This document shows positions 22,061-31,043 of a stretch of 33,686 nt of DNA, in pieces. Numbering within the stretch: position 1 is the stretch's first letter; the number at the start of each line of letters is the position of its first letter. The stretch comes from Actinomycetes bacterium (lineage in GTDB: Bacteria; Actinomycetota; Acidimicrobiia; Acidimicrobiales; RAAP-2). The DNA lies in assembly GCA_021820665.1 (NCBI GenBank), contig JAKADK010000030.1:1-33686 (forward strand), in the 5' to 3' direction. The position numbers were made by a program, and so were the translations under genes. The notes beneath the pieces were generated by a model, which saw only the letters and a program-made list of their open reading frames with translations, did not search any database and was not told where the DNA came from.

Positions 22061-22428
22061 TGGGACGACACACCACCGACCACAAGGTGGAGCTCCGGCT
22101 CCGGCGTCACGCCCGTGTCCGCCGGCGGATCGCCGGCACGACGGCCCGGCCCCGGCTCGCCGTCTACCGCTCCAACAAGCACATCTCGGCCCAGGTGATC
22201 GACGACGGCACGGGCCGTACGCTGGCTGCCGCCTCGTCGGTCGAGGCGAGCCTCCGGGGCGCGTCGGGCGGGAACATCGAGGCAGCCCGGGCCGTCGGGG
22301 CGCTGGTCGCCTCGCGAGCCAGGGAGGCCGGCATCACGACCGTGGTCTTCGACCGGGGCGGGTTCACCTACCACGGGCGGGTGGCCGCGCTGGCGGATGC
22401 CGCCCGTGCCGAAGGACTGGAGTTCTGA
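22060..22428 (+). CDS. rplR: 50S ribosomal protein L18
   Basis: 5S rRNA-binding protein, 122 residues. [27 protein letters not shown] near the N-terminus and [22 protein letters not shown] near the end identify it. The ATG shares one base with the rplF stop, and the codons upstream of it are in the overlapping L6 region. No extension. Confidence 0.98.
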   Translation: MGRHTTDHKVELRLRRHARVRRRIAGTTARPRLAVYRSNKHISAQVIDDGTGRTLAAASSVEASLRGASGGNIEAARAVGALVASRAREAGITTVVFDRGGFTYHGRVAALADAARAEGLEF

Positions 22429-22432
22429 GGAC

Positions 22433-22984
22433 ATGAACAACGACGTGCAGTACGAGGAGCGCACCATCCGGGTGAACCGGGTGTCCAAGGTCGTGAAGGG
22501 CGGCCGCCGGTTCTCGTTCGCCGCCCTCATGGTGGTGGGCGACGGGAACGGCAAGGTCGGCCTGGGCTACGGGAAGGCGAAGGAGGCCGGTCTCGCCGTC
22601 CAGAAGGGCATCGAAGAGGCGCGCAAGAACGTGTTCGAGGTGCCCCTGGCCGGATCGACCATCACCCACCCGGTGATCGGGGCCAGCGGCGCCGGGCGGG
22701 TGATGCTGAAGCCGGCTGCCCCGGGCACCGGCGTGATCGCCGGTGGAGCGGCCCGTGCCATCCTCGAGATGGCAGGCATCCGGGACATCCTGGCCAAGTC
22801 GCTCGGATCGTCGAACGGGATCAACGTGGCCCATGCCACGATCGCCGGGCTGAAGGACCTCCAGCGTCCCGACCAGATCGCCGCCAAGCGGGGGAAGCCG
22901 GCGGACGAGGTGGTCCCCGGCGGCGTCCTCCGCGCCTACCGCGAACGTCGCCGCGAGGCCGACCTCTTCAAGGACGTCGGCTGA
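22433..22984 (+). CDS. rpsE: 30S ribosomal protein S5
   Basis: Fidelity-related small-subunit protein, 183 residues. The double-stranded-RNA-binding fold starts [23 protein letters not shown], followed by [16 protein letters not shown] and the second-domain [22 protein letters not shown]. The ATG at 22433 gives [14 protein letters not shown] at 22419-22422 is a plausible binding site. An earlier in-frame ATG at 22397 lies inside rplR and adds no S5-like sequence. The stop overlaps rpmD by one base. Confidence 0.98.
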   Translation: MNNDVQYEERTIRVNRVSKVVKGGRRFSFAALMVVGDGNGKVGLGYGKAKEAGLAVQKGIEEARKNVFEVPLAGSTITHPVIGASGAGRVMLKPAAPGTGVIAGGAARAILEMAGIRDILAKSLGSSNGINVAHATIAGLKDLQRPDQIAAKRGKPADEVVPGGVLRAYRERRREADLFKDVG

Positions 22985-23244
22985 TGGCGACCGACCCGAC
23001 GACTGACGCCGGCCGGTCCGGCGAGGGGTGGATCAGGGTCACCCAGGTGCGTTCGGCCATCGGCACGAAGCCCAAGCACCGGGGGTCGCTGCGCGCCCTC
23101 GGGCTGCGAAGGATCGGGCACACGTCGGTACTGCCCGATCGCCCCGAGATTAGAGGCATGGTGGCCCGGGTTCCCCACCTGGTCACGGTGACCGAGGCCA
23201 CCCGCCAGGAGCACGACGAGCACCAGGAGAGGAAGGCGCGATGA
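22984..23244 (+). CDS. rpmD: 50S ribosomal protein L30
   Basis: Small large-subunit protein. The core about 17-75 contains IRVTQVRSAIGTKPKHRGSLRALGLRRIGHTS and the ending RGMVARVPHLVTV. At 86 residues it is longer than the usual 58-65, with an N-terminal Asp/Thr/Gly-rich lead and a charged C-terminal QEHDEHQERKAR. The ATG overlaps the rpsE stop by one base, and the stop overlaps rplO by 4 nt. Confidence 0.96.
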   Translation: MATDPTTDAGRSGEGWIRVTQVRSAIGTKPKHRGSLRALGLRRIGHTSVLPDRPEIRGMVARVPHLVTVTEATRQEHDEHQERKAR

Positions 23245-23729
23245 GGGTCCATGATCTCCACCCGCCGGATGGATCGACCCGGCCGCGTCGCCGGGTCGGT
23301 CGGGGCATCGCCGGGAAGGGCGGCAAGACCGCCGGTCGGGGCACGAAAGGCCAGGGTGCCCGGGACACCATCCCGATGGGCTTCGAAGGCGGCCAGCTGC
23401 CCCTGATGCAGCGCATCCCGAAGCTGCGCGGCTTCACCAACCCGTTCCGGGTGGAGTACACCCCCGTGAACCTCGGGGCGCTCGATCGGGTGACCGGTGA
23501 CGTGGTCACCCCCGCCACGCTGGCCGAGGCGGGCCTGGCCCGCCGGCACGCCCTGGTGAAGATCCTCGGCACCGGCACGGTCGACCGGCCGCTCGAGGTG
23601 CATGCCCACGCCTGCTCGGCGTCGGCCCGCCAGGCGATCACCGCCGCCGGCGGGACCGTGACCATCCTGCCGCCCCCGTTCGGCAACGGTCGCCCGCCCG
23701 CCAAGGGCAACGCCCTCACGAACCGGTAG
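23241..23729 (+). CDS. rplO: 50S ribosomal protein L15
   Basis: Late-assembly large-subunit protein, 162 residues. The glycine-rich N-terminus RVGRGIAGKGGKTAGRGTKGQG and FEGGQLPLMQRIPKLRGF are typical. The C-terminal part is shorter on similarity, with a Pro/Gly/Asn-rich end. The ATG overlaps the rpmD stop by 4 nt, with AGAGGAAGG upstream. It is followed 78 nt later by secY. Confidence 0.97.
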   Translation: MRVHDLHPPDGSTRPRRRVGRGIAGKGGKTAGRGTKGQGARDTIPMGFEGGQLPLMQRIPKLRGFTNPFRVEYTPVNLGALDRVTGDVVTPATLAEAGLARRHALVKILGTGTVDRPLEVHAHACSASARQAITAAGGTVTILPPPFGNGRPPAKGNALTNR

Positions 23730-23807
23730 GATCTTCCGGCCGCACCGGGTCCGTCCGAACGTGGGCGGGCTGCCCAGCCGCGAACGACACAGCGTCGAGG
23801 AGCGACC

Positions 23808-25100
23808 ATGCTCACCAGTCTGGCCAACATCTTCCGTATCCCGGATCTCCGGAAGAAGGTGCTGTTCACTCTCATCGTCATCGGCATCTACCAGCTCGGG
23901 GCCAACGTCCCCGTGCCCTACGTCAATTTCGCCGAGATCCAGAAGGTCAGTGCAGAGGCCCAGTCGTCGGGGGTGCTCGGCTTCTTGAACCTGTTCTCGG
24001 GCGGTGCGTTGACGCGGTTGGCCATCTTCGGGCTCGGGATCATGCCCTACATCACGTCGTCGATCATCATCCAGCTCCTGGCGACGGTGATCCCGAAGCT
24101 CGAGGAGTGGCGGGACCAGGGGGCGATCGGTCAGAAGAAGCTCACCCAGACCACCCGCTACCTGACGGTGGCTCTGGCGCTCATGCAGTCGACCGGGCTC
24201 GTCTACCTCTTCCACACCGGTGGGGGTGGCCTGCTCGGGACGACCCAGCCCGTCGACCTGGTGCTCCACTACTCGATCTACCGGGCCGCGTTCATGGTGA
24301 TGACCCTGACGGCGGGCACCGCCTTCGTCATGTGGTTGGGTGAGCTCATCACCCAACGGGGGATCGGGCAGGGCATGTCCATCCTCATCTTCGCCAACGT
24401 GGTGGCGGGCATCCCCACCGGGCTGAACGCGGTGCTCCTGGAAGGAGGTCGCCTGAAGTTCTCGGTGATCATCCTGGTGTCGTTGCTCCTCCTGGTGCTC
24501 ATCGTCTTCGTCGACCAGGGTCAGCGCCGGATCCCGGTGACGTTCGCCAAGCGCGTGGTGGGCCGGAAGATGTACGGGGGGTCGAACACCTACATCCCCC
24601 TCAAGGTGAACCAGTCCGGCGTGATCCCCATCATCTTCGCCTCGTCGGTGCTCTACATCCCGGTCCTGCTGTCGAACATCGTCCCGTCCCAGGCGTTCCG
24701 ACTCTGGGTGAACTCCAACATCACCCCCACCAGCCTCTTCTACATCCTCTCCTACTTCCTCTTCATCCTCCTCTTCACGTTCTTCTACGTCTACGTCGCC
24801 TTCGACCCCCACCAGCAGGCCGACATCGTGCGCAAGCAGGGGGGGTACATCCCCGGGATCAGGCCCGGCCCACCCACCGAGCGGTACCTGGCGCACATCT
24901 TGAACCGGATCACCTGGCCTGGCGCGCTCTTCCTCGGGGCGGTGGCGGTGGTCCCCTCGGTGCTGATGTCCTTCTGGAGCATCACCGCCTACCCGTTCTA
25001 CGGGGTGACCCTGCTCATCGCCGTGGGCGTGGCGCTGGAGACCATGAAGCAGATCGATAGCCAGCTCATGATGCGGAACTACGAGGGTTTTCTCAAATAA
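23808..25100 (+). CDS. secY: Protein translocase channel subunit SecY
   Basis: Integral membrane channel of the Sec translocon, 430 residues, with about ten hydrophobic helices visible. The N-terminus MLTSLANIFRIPDLRKKVLF and the plug-region LNLFSGGALTRLAIFGLGIMPYITSSII are standard. The cytoplasmic loop RRIPVTFAKRVVGRKMYGG and the C-terminal half with VNQSGVIPIIFASS and GGYIPGIRPGPPTERYL are present. GAGGAG about 6 nt before the ATG is a strong binding site. A TAGGAT at the rplO stop could be a weak -10. adk begins directly after the stop. Confidence 0.98.
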   Translation: MLTSLANIFRIPDLRKKVLFTLIVIGIYQLGANVPVPYVNFAEIQKVSAEAQSSGVLGFLNLFSGGALTRLAIFGLGIMPYITSSIIIQLLATVIPKLEEWRDQGAIGQKKLTQTTRYLTVALALMQSTGLVYLFHTGGGGLLGTTQPVDLVLHYSIYRAAFMVMTLTAGTAFVMWLGELITQRGIGQGMSILIFANVVAGIPTGLNAVLLEGGRLKFSVIILVSLLLLVLIVFVDQGQRRIPVTFAKRVVGRKMYGGSNTYIPLKVNQSGVIPIIFASSVLYIPVLLSNIVPSQAFRLWVNSNITPTSLFYILSYFLFILLFTFFYVYVAFDPHQQADIVRKQGGYIPGIRPGPPTERYLAHILNRITWPGALFLGAVAVVPSVLMSFWSITAYPFYGVTLLIAVGVALETMKQIDSQLMMRNYEGFLK

Positions 25101-25781
25101 GTGGTACCAGGAGCCCGGCTCGTCGTCCTCGGCAAACAGGGGGCTGGCAAGGGCACGCAGTGCGTGCGCCTGTCCCACCACTACGTGGTGCCGCATGTCT
25201 CGACGGGGGACATGCTGCGAAGCGCGGTGAAGGAGGGGACCCCGCTCGGCCGCAAGGCGAAGGTCCACATGGACCGGGGCGAGCTCCTCGGTGACGACCT
25301 CATCATGGAAATGGTGGCCGAGCGCCTGAACGAGAGCGACGTGCGGGCGCGCGGGTTCATCCTCGACGGGTGTCCCCGGACCGTGGAGCAGGCCAAAGCC
25401 TTGGCCGAGATCCTGGCACCCGTCGACCTCGACCTCGTGGTCGACATCGAGGTGCCGACGGCCGAGGTGCTCCAGCGCCTGGCGGCCCGGAGGGTCTGTG
25501 TCGACTGCGGGGCCAACTACTCCACGATGAAGCCACCCATGGTCAACTGGACGTGCGACGTCTGCGGCGGTGAAGTGGTCCAGCGGGAGGACGACACCGA
25601 GGCGGCGATCTCGCTCCGGCTCGAGCTCTACGAGCGCCAGACCGCGCCCCTCATCGAGTGGTACCGGGCCCGGGGCCAGCTCGAAGCGGTCGACGGGTCC
25701 GGCGACCCCGACGAGGTGACCCAGCGGATGGTGGCGGCGGTGGAGTCCCGGCGCGACCGTCATGGCGGTGGACCGTGGTGA
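25101..25781 (+). CDS. adk: Adenylate kinase, zinc-LID form
   Basis: Interconverts ATP and AMP with two ADP in the cytoplasm. It has the P-loop GKQGAGKGTQ (11-20), STGDMLR AMP-binding segment and FILDGCPRT. The LID is long and has four cysteines (133, 136, 152, 155), the zinc-stabilised form usual in Gram-positives. Length is 226 residues. The GTG start follows the secY stop with no gap, and the next in-frame start would cut the P-loop strand, so it is fixed by homology. The C-terminal 15-20 residues (SRRDRHGGGPW) are Arg/Gly-rich and not conserved; the map ribosome binding site lies just after. Confidence 0.96.
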   Translation: MVPGARLVVLGKQGAGKGTQCVRLSHHYVVPHVSTGDMLRSAVKEGTPLGRKAKVHMDRGELLGDDLIMEMVAERLNESDVRARGFILDGCPRTVEQAKALAEILAPVDLDLVVDIEVPTAEVLQRLAARRVCVDCGANYSTMKPPMVNWTCDVCGGEVVQREDDTEAAISLRLELYERQTAPLIEWYRARGQLEAVDGSGDPDEVTQRMVAAVESRRDRHGGGPW

Positions 25782-25806
25782 GCCGCGTGAGGAGAGCGAG
25801 GAGCCG

Positions 25807-26550
25807 ATGAGACGGAGCGCCGACGAGCTGGCGAAGATGCGCAAGGCGGGTCGCGTGGTGGCCGAGATCCACGAGGCGACCCGGGCCGTGATCCGACCCG
25901 GCGTGACCACGGCCGCCATCGACCGGGCGGCCCGCGCCGTCCTGGAGCGCCGGGGCGCCGGCTCGAACTTCCTCGGCTACCACGGCTTCCCGGCCGTGAT
26001 CTGCACGTCGCCCAACTCGATGATCGTCCACGGGATCCCGTCGGAGGCGGTCGTCCTCGCCGACGGCGACATCGTGTCGATCGACTGCGGGGCGATCGTC
26101 GAGGGCTACCACGGCGACGCCGCCTACACGGTGGGGGTGGGCACGATCTCCGCCGAGGCGGCCCGGCTCATCGAGGTGACCGAGGCGAGCCTCGACGCCG
26201 GCATCGACCAGCTCCGGGCCGGGAACCGGCTCCACGACGTGGGACGGGCCGTCCAGGAGGTCGCCGAGGCGGCCGGCTACTCGGTGGTGCGGGAGTACGT
26301 CGGCCACGCCATCGGCACGGCCATGCACGAAGATCCCCAGGTGCCCAACTACTGGCCCGGGTCACCCGGGCCGATGCTGAAGACGGGGATGGTCTTCGCC
26401 GTCGAGCCCATGGTGAACGCCGGCGGTCCGGAGACCGTCCTGCTCGACGACGGCTGGAGCGTGGTCACGGCGGACGGGTCGCTCTCCGCCCATGCGGAGC
26501 ACACCATCGCCGTCACCGACGACGGTCCGGAGGTGTTCACCCGGCTGTAG
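25807..26550 (+). CDS. map: Methionine aminopeptidase, type I
   Basis: Removes N-terminal Met from nascent proteins. With the ATG at 25807 it has 247 residues, starting [18 protein letters not shown]. Metal ligands are visible as Asp93, Asp104, His167, Glu200 and Glu231. [13 protein letters not shown] precedes the first ligand. The usual GHGIG around the His ligand reads GHAIG here (Ala168). An earlier ATG at 25762, overlapping adk, would add 15 charged residues. GAGGAGA at 25789-25795 favours the later ATG, but the choice is not certain. No SH3-like N-terminal zinc domain is present. Confidence 0.95.
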   Translation: MRRSADELAKMRKAGRVVAEIHEATRAVIRPGVTTAAIDRAARAVLERRGAGSNFLGYHGFPAVICTSPNSMIVHGIPSEAVVLADGDIVSIDCGAIVEGYHGDAAYTVGVGTISAEAARLIEVTEASLDAGIDQLRAGNRLHDVGRAVQEVAEAAGYSVVREYVGHAIGTAMHEDPQVPNYWPGSPGPMLKTGMVFAVEPMVNAGGPETVLLDDGWSVVTADGSLSAHAEHTIAVTDDGPEVFTRL

Positions 26551-26604
26551 GCCGGTCCGCGCCAGGGTGCCGCGCCCCCGTCCCCGGCCCGGATCGCCGC
26601 CGGA

Positions 26605-26633
26605 CTGGCATTTTCCGCCAGATGGGCTAGACT
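26605..26633 (+). promoter_or_regulatory. infA promoter candidate
   Basis: CTGGCA at 26605-26610, a 17-nt spacer and TAGACT at 26628-26633 lie in the 250-nt gap after map. Both hexamers match the consensus at four of six positions. Transcription would start near 26640, leaving a GC-rich leader of about 160 nt before the infA start. Confidence 0.5.
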
Positions 26634-26777
26634 GTCCCTCCGGCCCCCGCCGCGCTGTGGTAGGGGTCGATCCCGCCCCGGCGGCACCCACTTCGGTGCG
26701 CTGCCCCGGCGACGTGGGTAGGAGCGCCGGTGGCGCCCGGCCCGTGTCGCGGTCCCTGGATCGAGCGGAGGAACACG

Positions 26778-26879
26778 ATGGTACGACCGAGGAGAATCAC
26801 CTGCCCAAGCCCAAGGAAGATGCGATCGTTCTGGAGGGGACGGTTGTCGAGCCCCTGCCGAACGCCATGTTCCGCGTAG
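26778..26879 (+). CDS. Possible 33-codon small ORF overlapping the infA start
   Basis: An ATG at 26778 has the best Shine-Dalgarno of this region, GGAGG at 26767-26771 with 6-nt spacing. It opens a frame that ends at TAG 26877-26879. The product (33 residues, starting [15 protein letters not shown], Arg/Cys/Ser-rich) resembles nothing I know, and most of it is infA read in another frame. It may be a leader peptide that tunes infA translation, a mark of a frameshift in the sequence, or chance. Confidence 0.3.
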   Translation: MVRPRRITCPSPRKMRSFWRGRLSSPCRTPCSA

Positions 26880-27025
26880 AGCTGGAGAACGGCCACAAGG
26901 TGCTCGCCCACAGCTCCGGGAAGATGCGGATGCACCGCATCAGGATCCTTCCCGGCGACCGGGTGCAGGTGGAGATCACCCCGTACGACCTCGCCAGAGG
27001 AAGGATCACCTACCGCTACAAGTGA
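26801..27025 (+). CDS. infA: Translation initiation factor IF-1, apparent CTG start
   Basis: OB-fold factor that binds the small-subunit A site during initiation. The core [38 protein letters not shown] and RGRITYRYK is unmistakable. No ATG, GTG or TTG lies at the expected start. CTG at 26801 gives [12 protein letters not shown] and 74 residues, close to the usual 72-73, with GAGGAGA at 26789-26795 ideally spaced. In-frame GTGs at 26744 and 26714 would add 19 or more unrelated residues and lack a well-placed binding site. Ser38 and Arg46 replace residues normally Ile and Tyr. An out-of-frame ATG ORF overlaps the start. Confidence 0.92.
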   Translation: MPKPKEDAIVLEGTVVEPLPNAMFRVELENGHKVLAHSSGKMRMHRIRILPGDRVQVEITPYDLARGRITYRYK

Positions 27026-27125
27026 GCGGGCGCGGTGCGAGGCTGGCCGGGGGACGACCCGGTGGTCGGGATACCAGGACCGGCGTCGGCGGCGGGCGAG
27101 CGGCAGGGAAGATGAGGACGGAAAC

Positions 27126-27239
27126 GTGAAGGTTCGACCCAGCGTCAAGCCGATGTGTGAGAAGTGCAAGGTGATCCGCCGCCACCGGCGGGTCATCGTC
27201 ATCTGCGAGAACCCCCGCCACAAGCAGCGGCAGGGTTAG
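27126..27239 (+). CDS. rpmJ: 50S ribosomal protein L36, zinc-binding form
   Basis: Smallest large-subunit protein, 37 residues, starting [19 protein letters not shown]. The zinc ligands Cys11, Cys14, Cys27 and His32 are intact, so this is the zinc-containing form. The GTG at 27126 follows GAGGACGGA (27114-27122). It sits 100 nt after infA and 36 nt before rpsM, the usual place. Confidence 0.96.
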   Translation: MKVRPSVKPMCEKCKVIRRHRRVIVICENPRHKQRQG

Positions 27240-27275
27240 GTCCCGCAGGCCGGACGAGGAAGAAGGAAGGACAGC

Positions 27276-27653
27276 GTGGCCCGGATATCCGGAGTGGACA
27301 TCCCCCGTGAGAAGCGGCTGGAGATCTCCCTCACCTACATCTTCGGCATCGGGAGGACGACGTCGCGCCAGATCTGCGCCGCCACGGGGACCAGCCCCGA
27401 CACCCGGGTGAGGGACCTGACCGACGAGGAGGTGGCCCGCCTCCGCACCTACATCGACGGCAACCTCCAGGTCGAGGGAGACCTCCGCCGCGACATCTCC
27501 CAGGACATCAAGCGCAAGATGGAGATCGGCTGCTACCAGGGCATCCGTCACCGCAAGGGCCTGCCCGTCCACGGCCAGCGCACCCACACCAACGCCCGCA
27601 CCCGCAAGGGACCGAAGAAGACCGTCGCCGGGAAGAAGAAGGTTCGCAAGTAA
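27276..27653 (+). CDS. rpsM: 30S ribosomal protein S13
   Basis: Head protein bridging to the large subunit and contacting the P-site tRNA through its basic tail. It is 125 residues: [26 protein letters not shown] opening, then [12 protein letters not shown] and [28 protein letters not shown]. The GTG at 27276 is preceded by AAGGAAGG at 27263-27270. Its TAA shares one base with the rpsK ATG. Confidence 0.98.
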   Translation: MARISGVDIPREKRLEISLTYIFGIGRTTSRQICAATGTSPDTRVRDLTDEEVARLRTYIDGNLQVEGDLRRDISQDIKRKMEIGCYQGIRHRKGLPVHGQRTHTNARTRKGPKKTVAGKKKVRK

Positions 27654-28060
27654 TGCCGAAGCCCACGAAGTCCGCTGGTGCCGCCCGCCGACCCCGCCGC
27701 CGGGAGCGGAAGAACATCGCCTACGGCGTGGCTCACATCAAGAGCTCGTTCAACAACACCATCGTCTCGATCGCCGATCCGGAGGGCAACGTCCTGGCGT
27801 GGGCGTCCGCCGGCAATGTCGGGTTCAAGGGCTCCCGCAAGTCGACGCCCTTTGCGGCGCAGATGGCGGCCGAGGCCTGTGCCAAGCGGGCGATGGAGCA
27901 CGGGGTCCGCCGGGTGGACGTGCTGGTGCGGGGGCCGGGCTCCGGCCGGGAGACGGCGATCCGTTCCATCGCCGCCGCCGGCATCGAGGTGGCAGGGATC
28001 AAGGACGTGACGCCCATCCCCCACAACGGGTGCCGTCCGAAGAAGCGACGCCGGGTCTGA
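27653..28060 (+). CDS. rpsK: 30S ribosomal protein S11
   Basis: Platform protein near the mRNA exit, 135 residues. A basic N-terminal stretch (about 1-22) is followed by [26 protein letters not shown]. The C-terminal RPKKRRRV and [12 protein letters not shown] are typical. The ATG overlaps the rpsM stop by one base. No anomaly. Confidence 0.98.
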   Translation: MPKPTKSAGAARRPRRRERKNIAYGVAHIKSSFNNTIVSIADPEGNVLAWASAGNVGFKGSRKSTPFAAQMAAEACAKRAMEHGVRRVDVLVRGPGSGRETAIRSIAAAGIEVAGIKDVTPIPHNGCRPKKRRRV

Positions 28061-28095
28061 GCCGGCAGGGATCGTAAGGAAACCAGAGGAAACCT

Positions 28096-28743
28096 ATGGC
28101 TCGATACACCGGACCTGTCTGTCGGCTCTGCCGCCGGGAGCGCACGAAGCTGTTCTTGAAGGGCGAACGCTGCTATTCGATGAAGTGCCCCGTCTCCGAG
28201 GCGGTCACCGACCGTCACAGCCGCGCCTACCCGCCGGGGGAGCACGGCCGGGACCGGATGCGGCAGGGATCGGAGTACCTGGGCCAGCTGCGGGAGAAGC
28301 AGAAGGCTCGCCGCATCTACGGGCTCCTCGAACGTCAGTTCCACAACCTCTACGTGGAGGCGAGCCGGGCCCCCGGGATCACCGGCGAGAACCTGCTGCG
28401 GATGCTCGAGCTCCGGCTGGACAACGTCACCTTCCGGGCCGGGTGGGGGGCGAGCCGCTCCCAGGCCCGCCAGTTCGTCCGTCACGGCCACGTGCTGGTG
28501 AACGGCAAGCGGGTCACCATCCCGAGCTACCGGCTCCGACAGGGCGACGTCGTGGCCCTGAAGCCGTCAGCGCGCGAGCTGTTCCCGGTCCGCCGGAACA
28601 TGGACACCCTCGACCGCCAGCTGCCGTCGTGGCTCTCGACCGGGGTGGACCGGTTCGAGGTCACGGTGTTCTCCCTCCCGATCCGGGAGCAGATCGACGA
28701 GCCTGTCCAGGAACAGCTCATCGTCGAGCTGTACTCGAAGTAA
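28096..28743 (+). CDS. rpsD: 30S ribosomal protein S4, zinc-binding form
   Basis: Primary 16S rRNA binder at the mRNA entry. It is 215 residues, starting [23 protein letters not shown], with zinc ligands Cys9, Cys12, Cys26 and Cys31. The S4 RNA-binding domain [24 protein letters not shown] is complete. The ATG has AGGAAACCAGAGGAAA just upstream. In E. coli, S4 represses the alpha operon; I see no obvious pseudoknot homologue here. The next gene, rpoA, is 57 nt downstream. Confidence 0.98.
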   Translation: MARYTGPVCRLCRRERTKLFLKGERCYSMKCPVSEAVTDRHSRAYPPGEHGRDRMRQGSEYLGQLREKQKARRIYGLLERQFHNLYVEASRAPGITGENLLRMLELRLDNVTFRAGWGASRSQARQFVRHGHVLVNGKRVTIPSYRLRQGDVVALKPSARELFPVRRNMDTLDRQLPSWLSTGVDRFEVTVFSLPIREQIDEPVQEQLIVELYSK

Positions 28744-28800
28744 CTCCACCCCGAACCACCCGTTACCTGCGCACCACACCGCCGAGGAGCCACGATCCGC

Positions 28801-29739
28801 ATGCTCATCATCCAGCGACCCACCGTCGAAGCCATCGGTGAAGAGGAGGGCAACCGGCAGTCGTTCGCCGTCGGTCCGCTCGACCCCGGTTTCGGCCACA
28901 CGCTCGGGAGCGCCCTCCGCCGGACGCTCCTGTCGTCGATCCCCGGGGCGGCCGTTACCCAGGTCCGCTTCGACGAGGCCCTCCACGAGTTCACCACCCT
29001 CCCGGGCGTGAAGGAGGACGTCACCGACCTCATCTTGAACCTGAAGGACGTGCTCCTTCGCGTGCACAGCGACGAGCCGGTGACCGTTCGCATCGACAAG
29101 CGGGGCCCGGGCGTCGTGACGGCGGGGGACCTCCAGGTGACCGCCGACGTCGAGGTCCTCCGCCCCGACCAGCACATCGCCAGCCTCAACGCCAGGGCCC
29201 ACCTCGGTGTCGACCTCACCGTCGAGCGGGGGCGGGGGTACTCCTCGGCCGACAAGCACAAGCGCTCGTCGGTCATCGGGGTGATCCCGGTGGACGCCAT
29301 CTTCTCCCCGGTGCGCCGGGTCGCCTTCACCGTCGAGCCGGTCCGGGTGGAGCAGTCCACCGACTTCGACCGTCTCGTCCTCGACATCGAGACGGACGGT
29401 TCGTTGACTCCCCGGGAGGCCCTGGCCTCGGCGGGTGACACGCTCCGGACGCTGGTGGGCCTGGTGGCCGACCTGGAGGACGAGCCCCAGGGGCTCGAGC
29501 TCGGCGAGGTGGGCTCGGTGGGCACCGGCTCCCCTGACCTGGATCTCCGCATCGAGGATCTCGACCTCACCGAGCGGCCGCGCAACTGCCTCAAGCGGGC
29601 CCAGATCAACACGATCGGCGAGCTGGTCGACCGCACGCTCGACGACCTGTTGAACATCACCAACTTCGGCCAGAAGTCGCTGGACGAGGTGCTCCAGAAG
29701 CTGGACGAGCGGGGCCTGTCCCTGCGGGTCAAGGACTGA
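28801..29739 (+). CDS. rpoA: DNA-directed RNA polymerase subunit alpha
   Basis: Alpha subunit, 312 residues. The N-terminal dimerisation domain contains [25 protein letters not shown] and the beta-contact [14 protein letters not shown]. An acidic linker (about 223-245) leads to the C-terminal domain [21 protein letters not shown]. Arg259 and Asn262 correspond to the E. coli UP-element contacts Arg265 and Asn268. GAGGAG at 28784-28789 lies 11 nt before the ATG. With rpoB and rpoC in the same window, three polymerase subunits are encoded within 30 kb. Confidence 0.98.
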   Translation: MLIIQRPTVEAIGEEEGNRQSFAVGPLDPGFGHTLGSALRRTLLSSIPGAAVTQVRFDEALHEFTTLPGVKEDVTDLILNLKDVLLRVHSDEPVTVRIDKRGPGVVTAGDLQVTADVEVLRPDQHIASLNARAHLGVDLTVERGRGYSSADKHKRSSVIGVIPVDAIFSPVRRVAFTVEPVRVEQSTDFDRLVLDIETDGSLTPREALASAGDTLRTLVGLVADLEDEPQGLELGEVGSVGTGSPDLDLRIEDLDLTERPRNCLKRAQINTIGELVDRTLDDLLNITNFGQKSLDEVLQKLDERGLSLRVKD

Positions 29740-29746
29740 GGACGCC

Positions 29747-30100
29747 ATGCGTGGAACCCCGAAGAAGGGCCGCCGGTTCGGCGGCGACGCCGCCCATCAA
29801 AAGGCGATGATGGGGAACCTGGTCGCCTCCCTGGTGGCGGCCGAGTACCTCGTGACCACCGAGGCGAAGGCCAAGGCGCTCCGTCCCGTGGCCGAGAAGT
29901 GCATCACCGCCGCGGCCAAGGGCGGTGTCCATCGCCAGCGCCAGGTGGTGGCCCTCATCCGGGACCGCGACATGGCGCACAAGCTCTTCGCCGAGATCGG
30001 CCCCCGCTACGTCGACCGGCCCGGTGGCTACACCCGGATCTTGAAGCTCGGCCCCCGCCAGGGTGACAACGCCCCGATGGCCCGCATCGAACTGGTGTGA
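29747..30100 (+). CDS. rplQ: 50S ribosomal protein L17
   Basis: Tunnel-exit-side protein, 117 residues. It opens [25 protein letters not shown], a usual actinobacterial form, and ends [25 protein letters not shown]. The ATG is 7 nt after the rpoA stop with TGAGGA in between. The stop overlaps the truA GTG by 4 nt. No C-terminal extension, unlike the long L17 seen in some actinobacteria. Confidence 0.97.
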   Translation: MRGTPKKGRRFGGDAAHQKAMMGNLVASLVAAEYLVTTEAKAKALRPVAEKCITAAAKGGVHRQRQVVALIRDRDMAHKLFAEIGPRYVDRPGGYTRILKLGPRQGDNAPMARIELV

Positions 30101-30945
30101 CCGGGGTACCGGCCGGGTCACCGGCCGGGGAGCGGTGGCGGCTGGTCGTCGCCTACGACGGCGCCGGCTTCCACGGGTTCGCGGCCCAGGACGGGTTGCG
30201 GACGGTCGCCGGGGAGCTGGCCGTCGCGCTCGGCCGTGTCACCCGCTCGGAGGTGGCGCTCACCTGTGCCGGCCGGACCGACCGGGGCGTGCACGCCACC
30301 GGGCAGGTGGTGCACGTGGACCTGCCTGCCGGCACCGCCGGCCTCGACGGCGACCAGGTGCGGCGGGCGTGCAACCGCCAGCTGGCACCCGAGATCGTGG
30401 TGCTGGCGTGCGACCGTGCCCCCGCCGGCTTCGACGCCCGGCGCTCGGCGCTCGCCCGGCGCTACCGCTACCTGATCGTCAACGGGCCGGCGCCCGATCC
30501 CCTCCTGGCCCGGATGGCCTGGTTCGTCGCCGATCCGCTCGATCTCCGGTCGATGGCGACGGCGGCCGACGCCGTCGTCGGCGAGCACGACTTCCGGGCG
30601 TTTTGCCGGCGGGTCCCCGGGCGATCGCCGGAGGAGCCCATCACCCGCCGCGTGCTCGATGCCCGGTGGTCCGTCGGGGGCGGGGACGCCGGGGGCCCGC
30701 TCCCAGCCCTCGCGCCCCTTCCCGTGCTCCCGGCCGTCGGTCGCCTGCTCGCCTTCGAGATCACCGCCAACGCCTTTTGTCACCAGATGGTCCGCTCGCT
30801 GGTCGGGACGCTGGTGGAGGTCGGACGGGGCCGCCGTCGTCCCGCCGACCTGGTGTCCATCCTGGCGTCCGCCGAACGCTCACGTGCCGCGCAGCCCGCT
30901 CCCGCCCACGGCCTGTGCCTGGTGTCGGTGGACTACGGACCGTGA
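30097..30945 (+). CDS. truA: tRNA pseudouridine synthase A
   Basis: Forms pseudouridine at positions 38-40 of tRNA anticodon stems. It is 282 residues. The catalytic aspartate is Asp62 in [33 protein letters not shown] at the start and [21 protein letters not shown] near the end are family signatures. The GTG at 30097 overlaps the rplQ stop by 4 nt, so it is probably co-translated with rplQ. A Gly/Pro/Ala-rich loop at about 195-210 is variable. The downstream gap holds a GC-rich repeat. Confidence 0.96.
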   Translation: MTGVPAGSPAGERWRLVVAYDGAGFHGFAAQDGLRTVAGELAVALGRVTRSEVALTCAGRTDRGVHATGQVVHVDLPAGTAGLDGDQVRRACNRQLAPEIVVLACDRAPAGFDARRSALARRYRYLIVNGPAPDPLLARMAWFVADPLDLRSMATAADAVVGEHDFRAFCRRVPGRSPEEPITRRVLDARWSVGGGDAGGPLPALAPLPVLPAVGRLLAFEITANAFCHQMVRSLVGTLVEVGRGRRRPADLVSILASAERSRAAQPAPAHGLCLVSVDYGP

Positions 30946-30962
30946 GCGCGCCCCCGGGGAAT

Positions 30963-31001
30963 CCCGGGCCCGCTCTCCCGGGCCCGCTCTCCCGGGCCCG
31001 G
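30963..31001 (+). repeat. 14-nt tandem repeat after truA
   Basis: CCCGGGCCCGCTCT occurs at 30963-30976 and 30977-30990, and a partial third copy (CCCGGGCCCGG) at 30991-31001. Each copy contains the palindromes CCCGGG and GGGCCC, so several hairpins are possible. It lies between the truA stop and the rplM promoter and could act as a transcription block for the upstream operon. Confidence 0.85.
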
Positions 31002-31014
31002 TCCGTCGGGCGGT

Positions 31015-31043
31015 TTGCCCTGTGGGCAGTTTTCCCCTAGCCT
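31015..31043 (+). promoter_or_regulatory. rplM-rpsI promoter candidate
   Basis: TTGCCC at 31015-31020, a 17-nt spacer and TAGCCT at 31038-31043. Transcription would start near 31050 and leave a leader of about 110 nt. The site separates the rplM group from the infA-truA operon. Confidence 0.55.

Noticed and set aside
23709-23732. A secY promoter with TAGGAT at 23727-23732
   Set aside because: The -10 is good, but no -35-like hexamer is present at 16-18 nt and the site overlaps the rplO stop. Not strong enough to list as a feature.
22968-25919. A 983-codon minus-strand frame opposite rpmD to map, and similar ones at 16807-19671 and 11133-13871
   Set aside because: They cross several well-supported + strand genes, have compositions expected of antisense GC-rich DNA, and show no start-site signals or recognisable domains.
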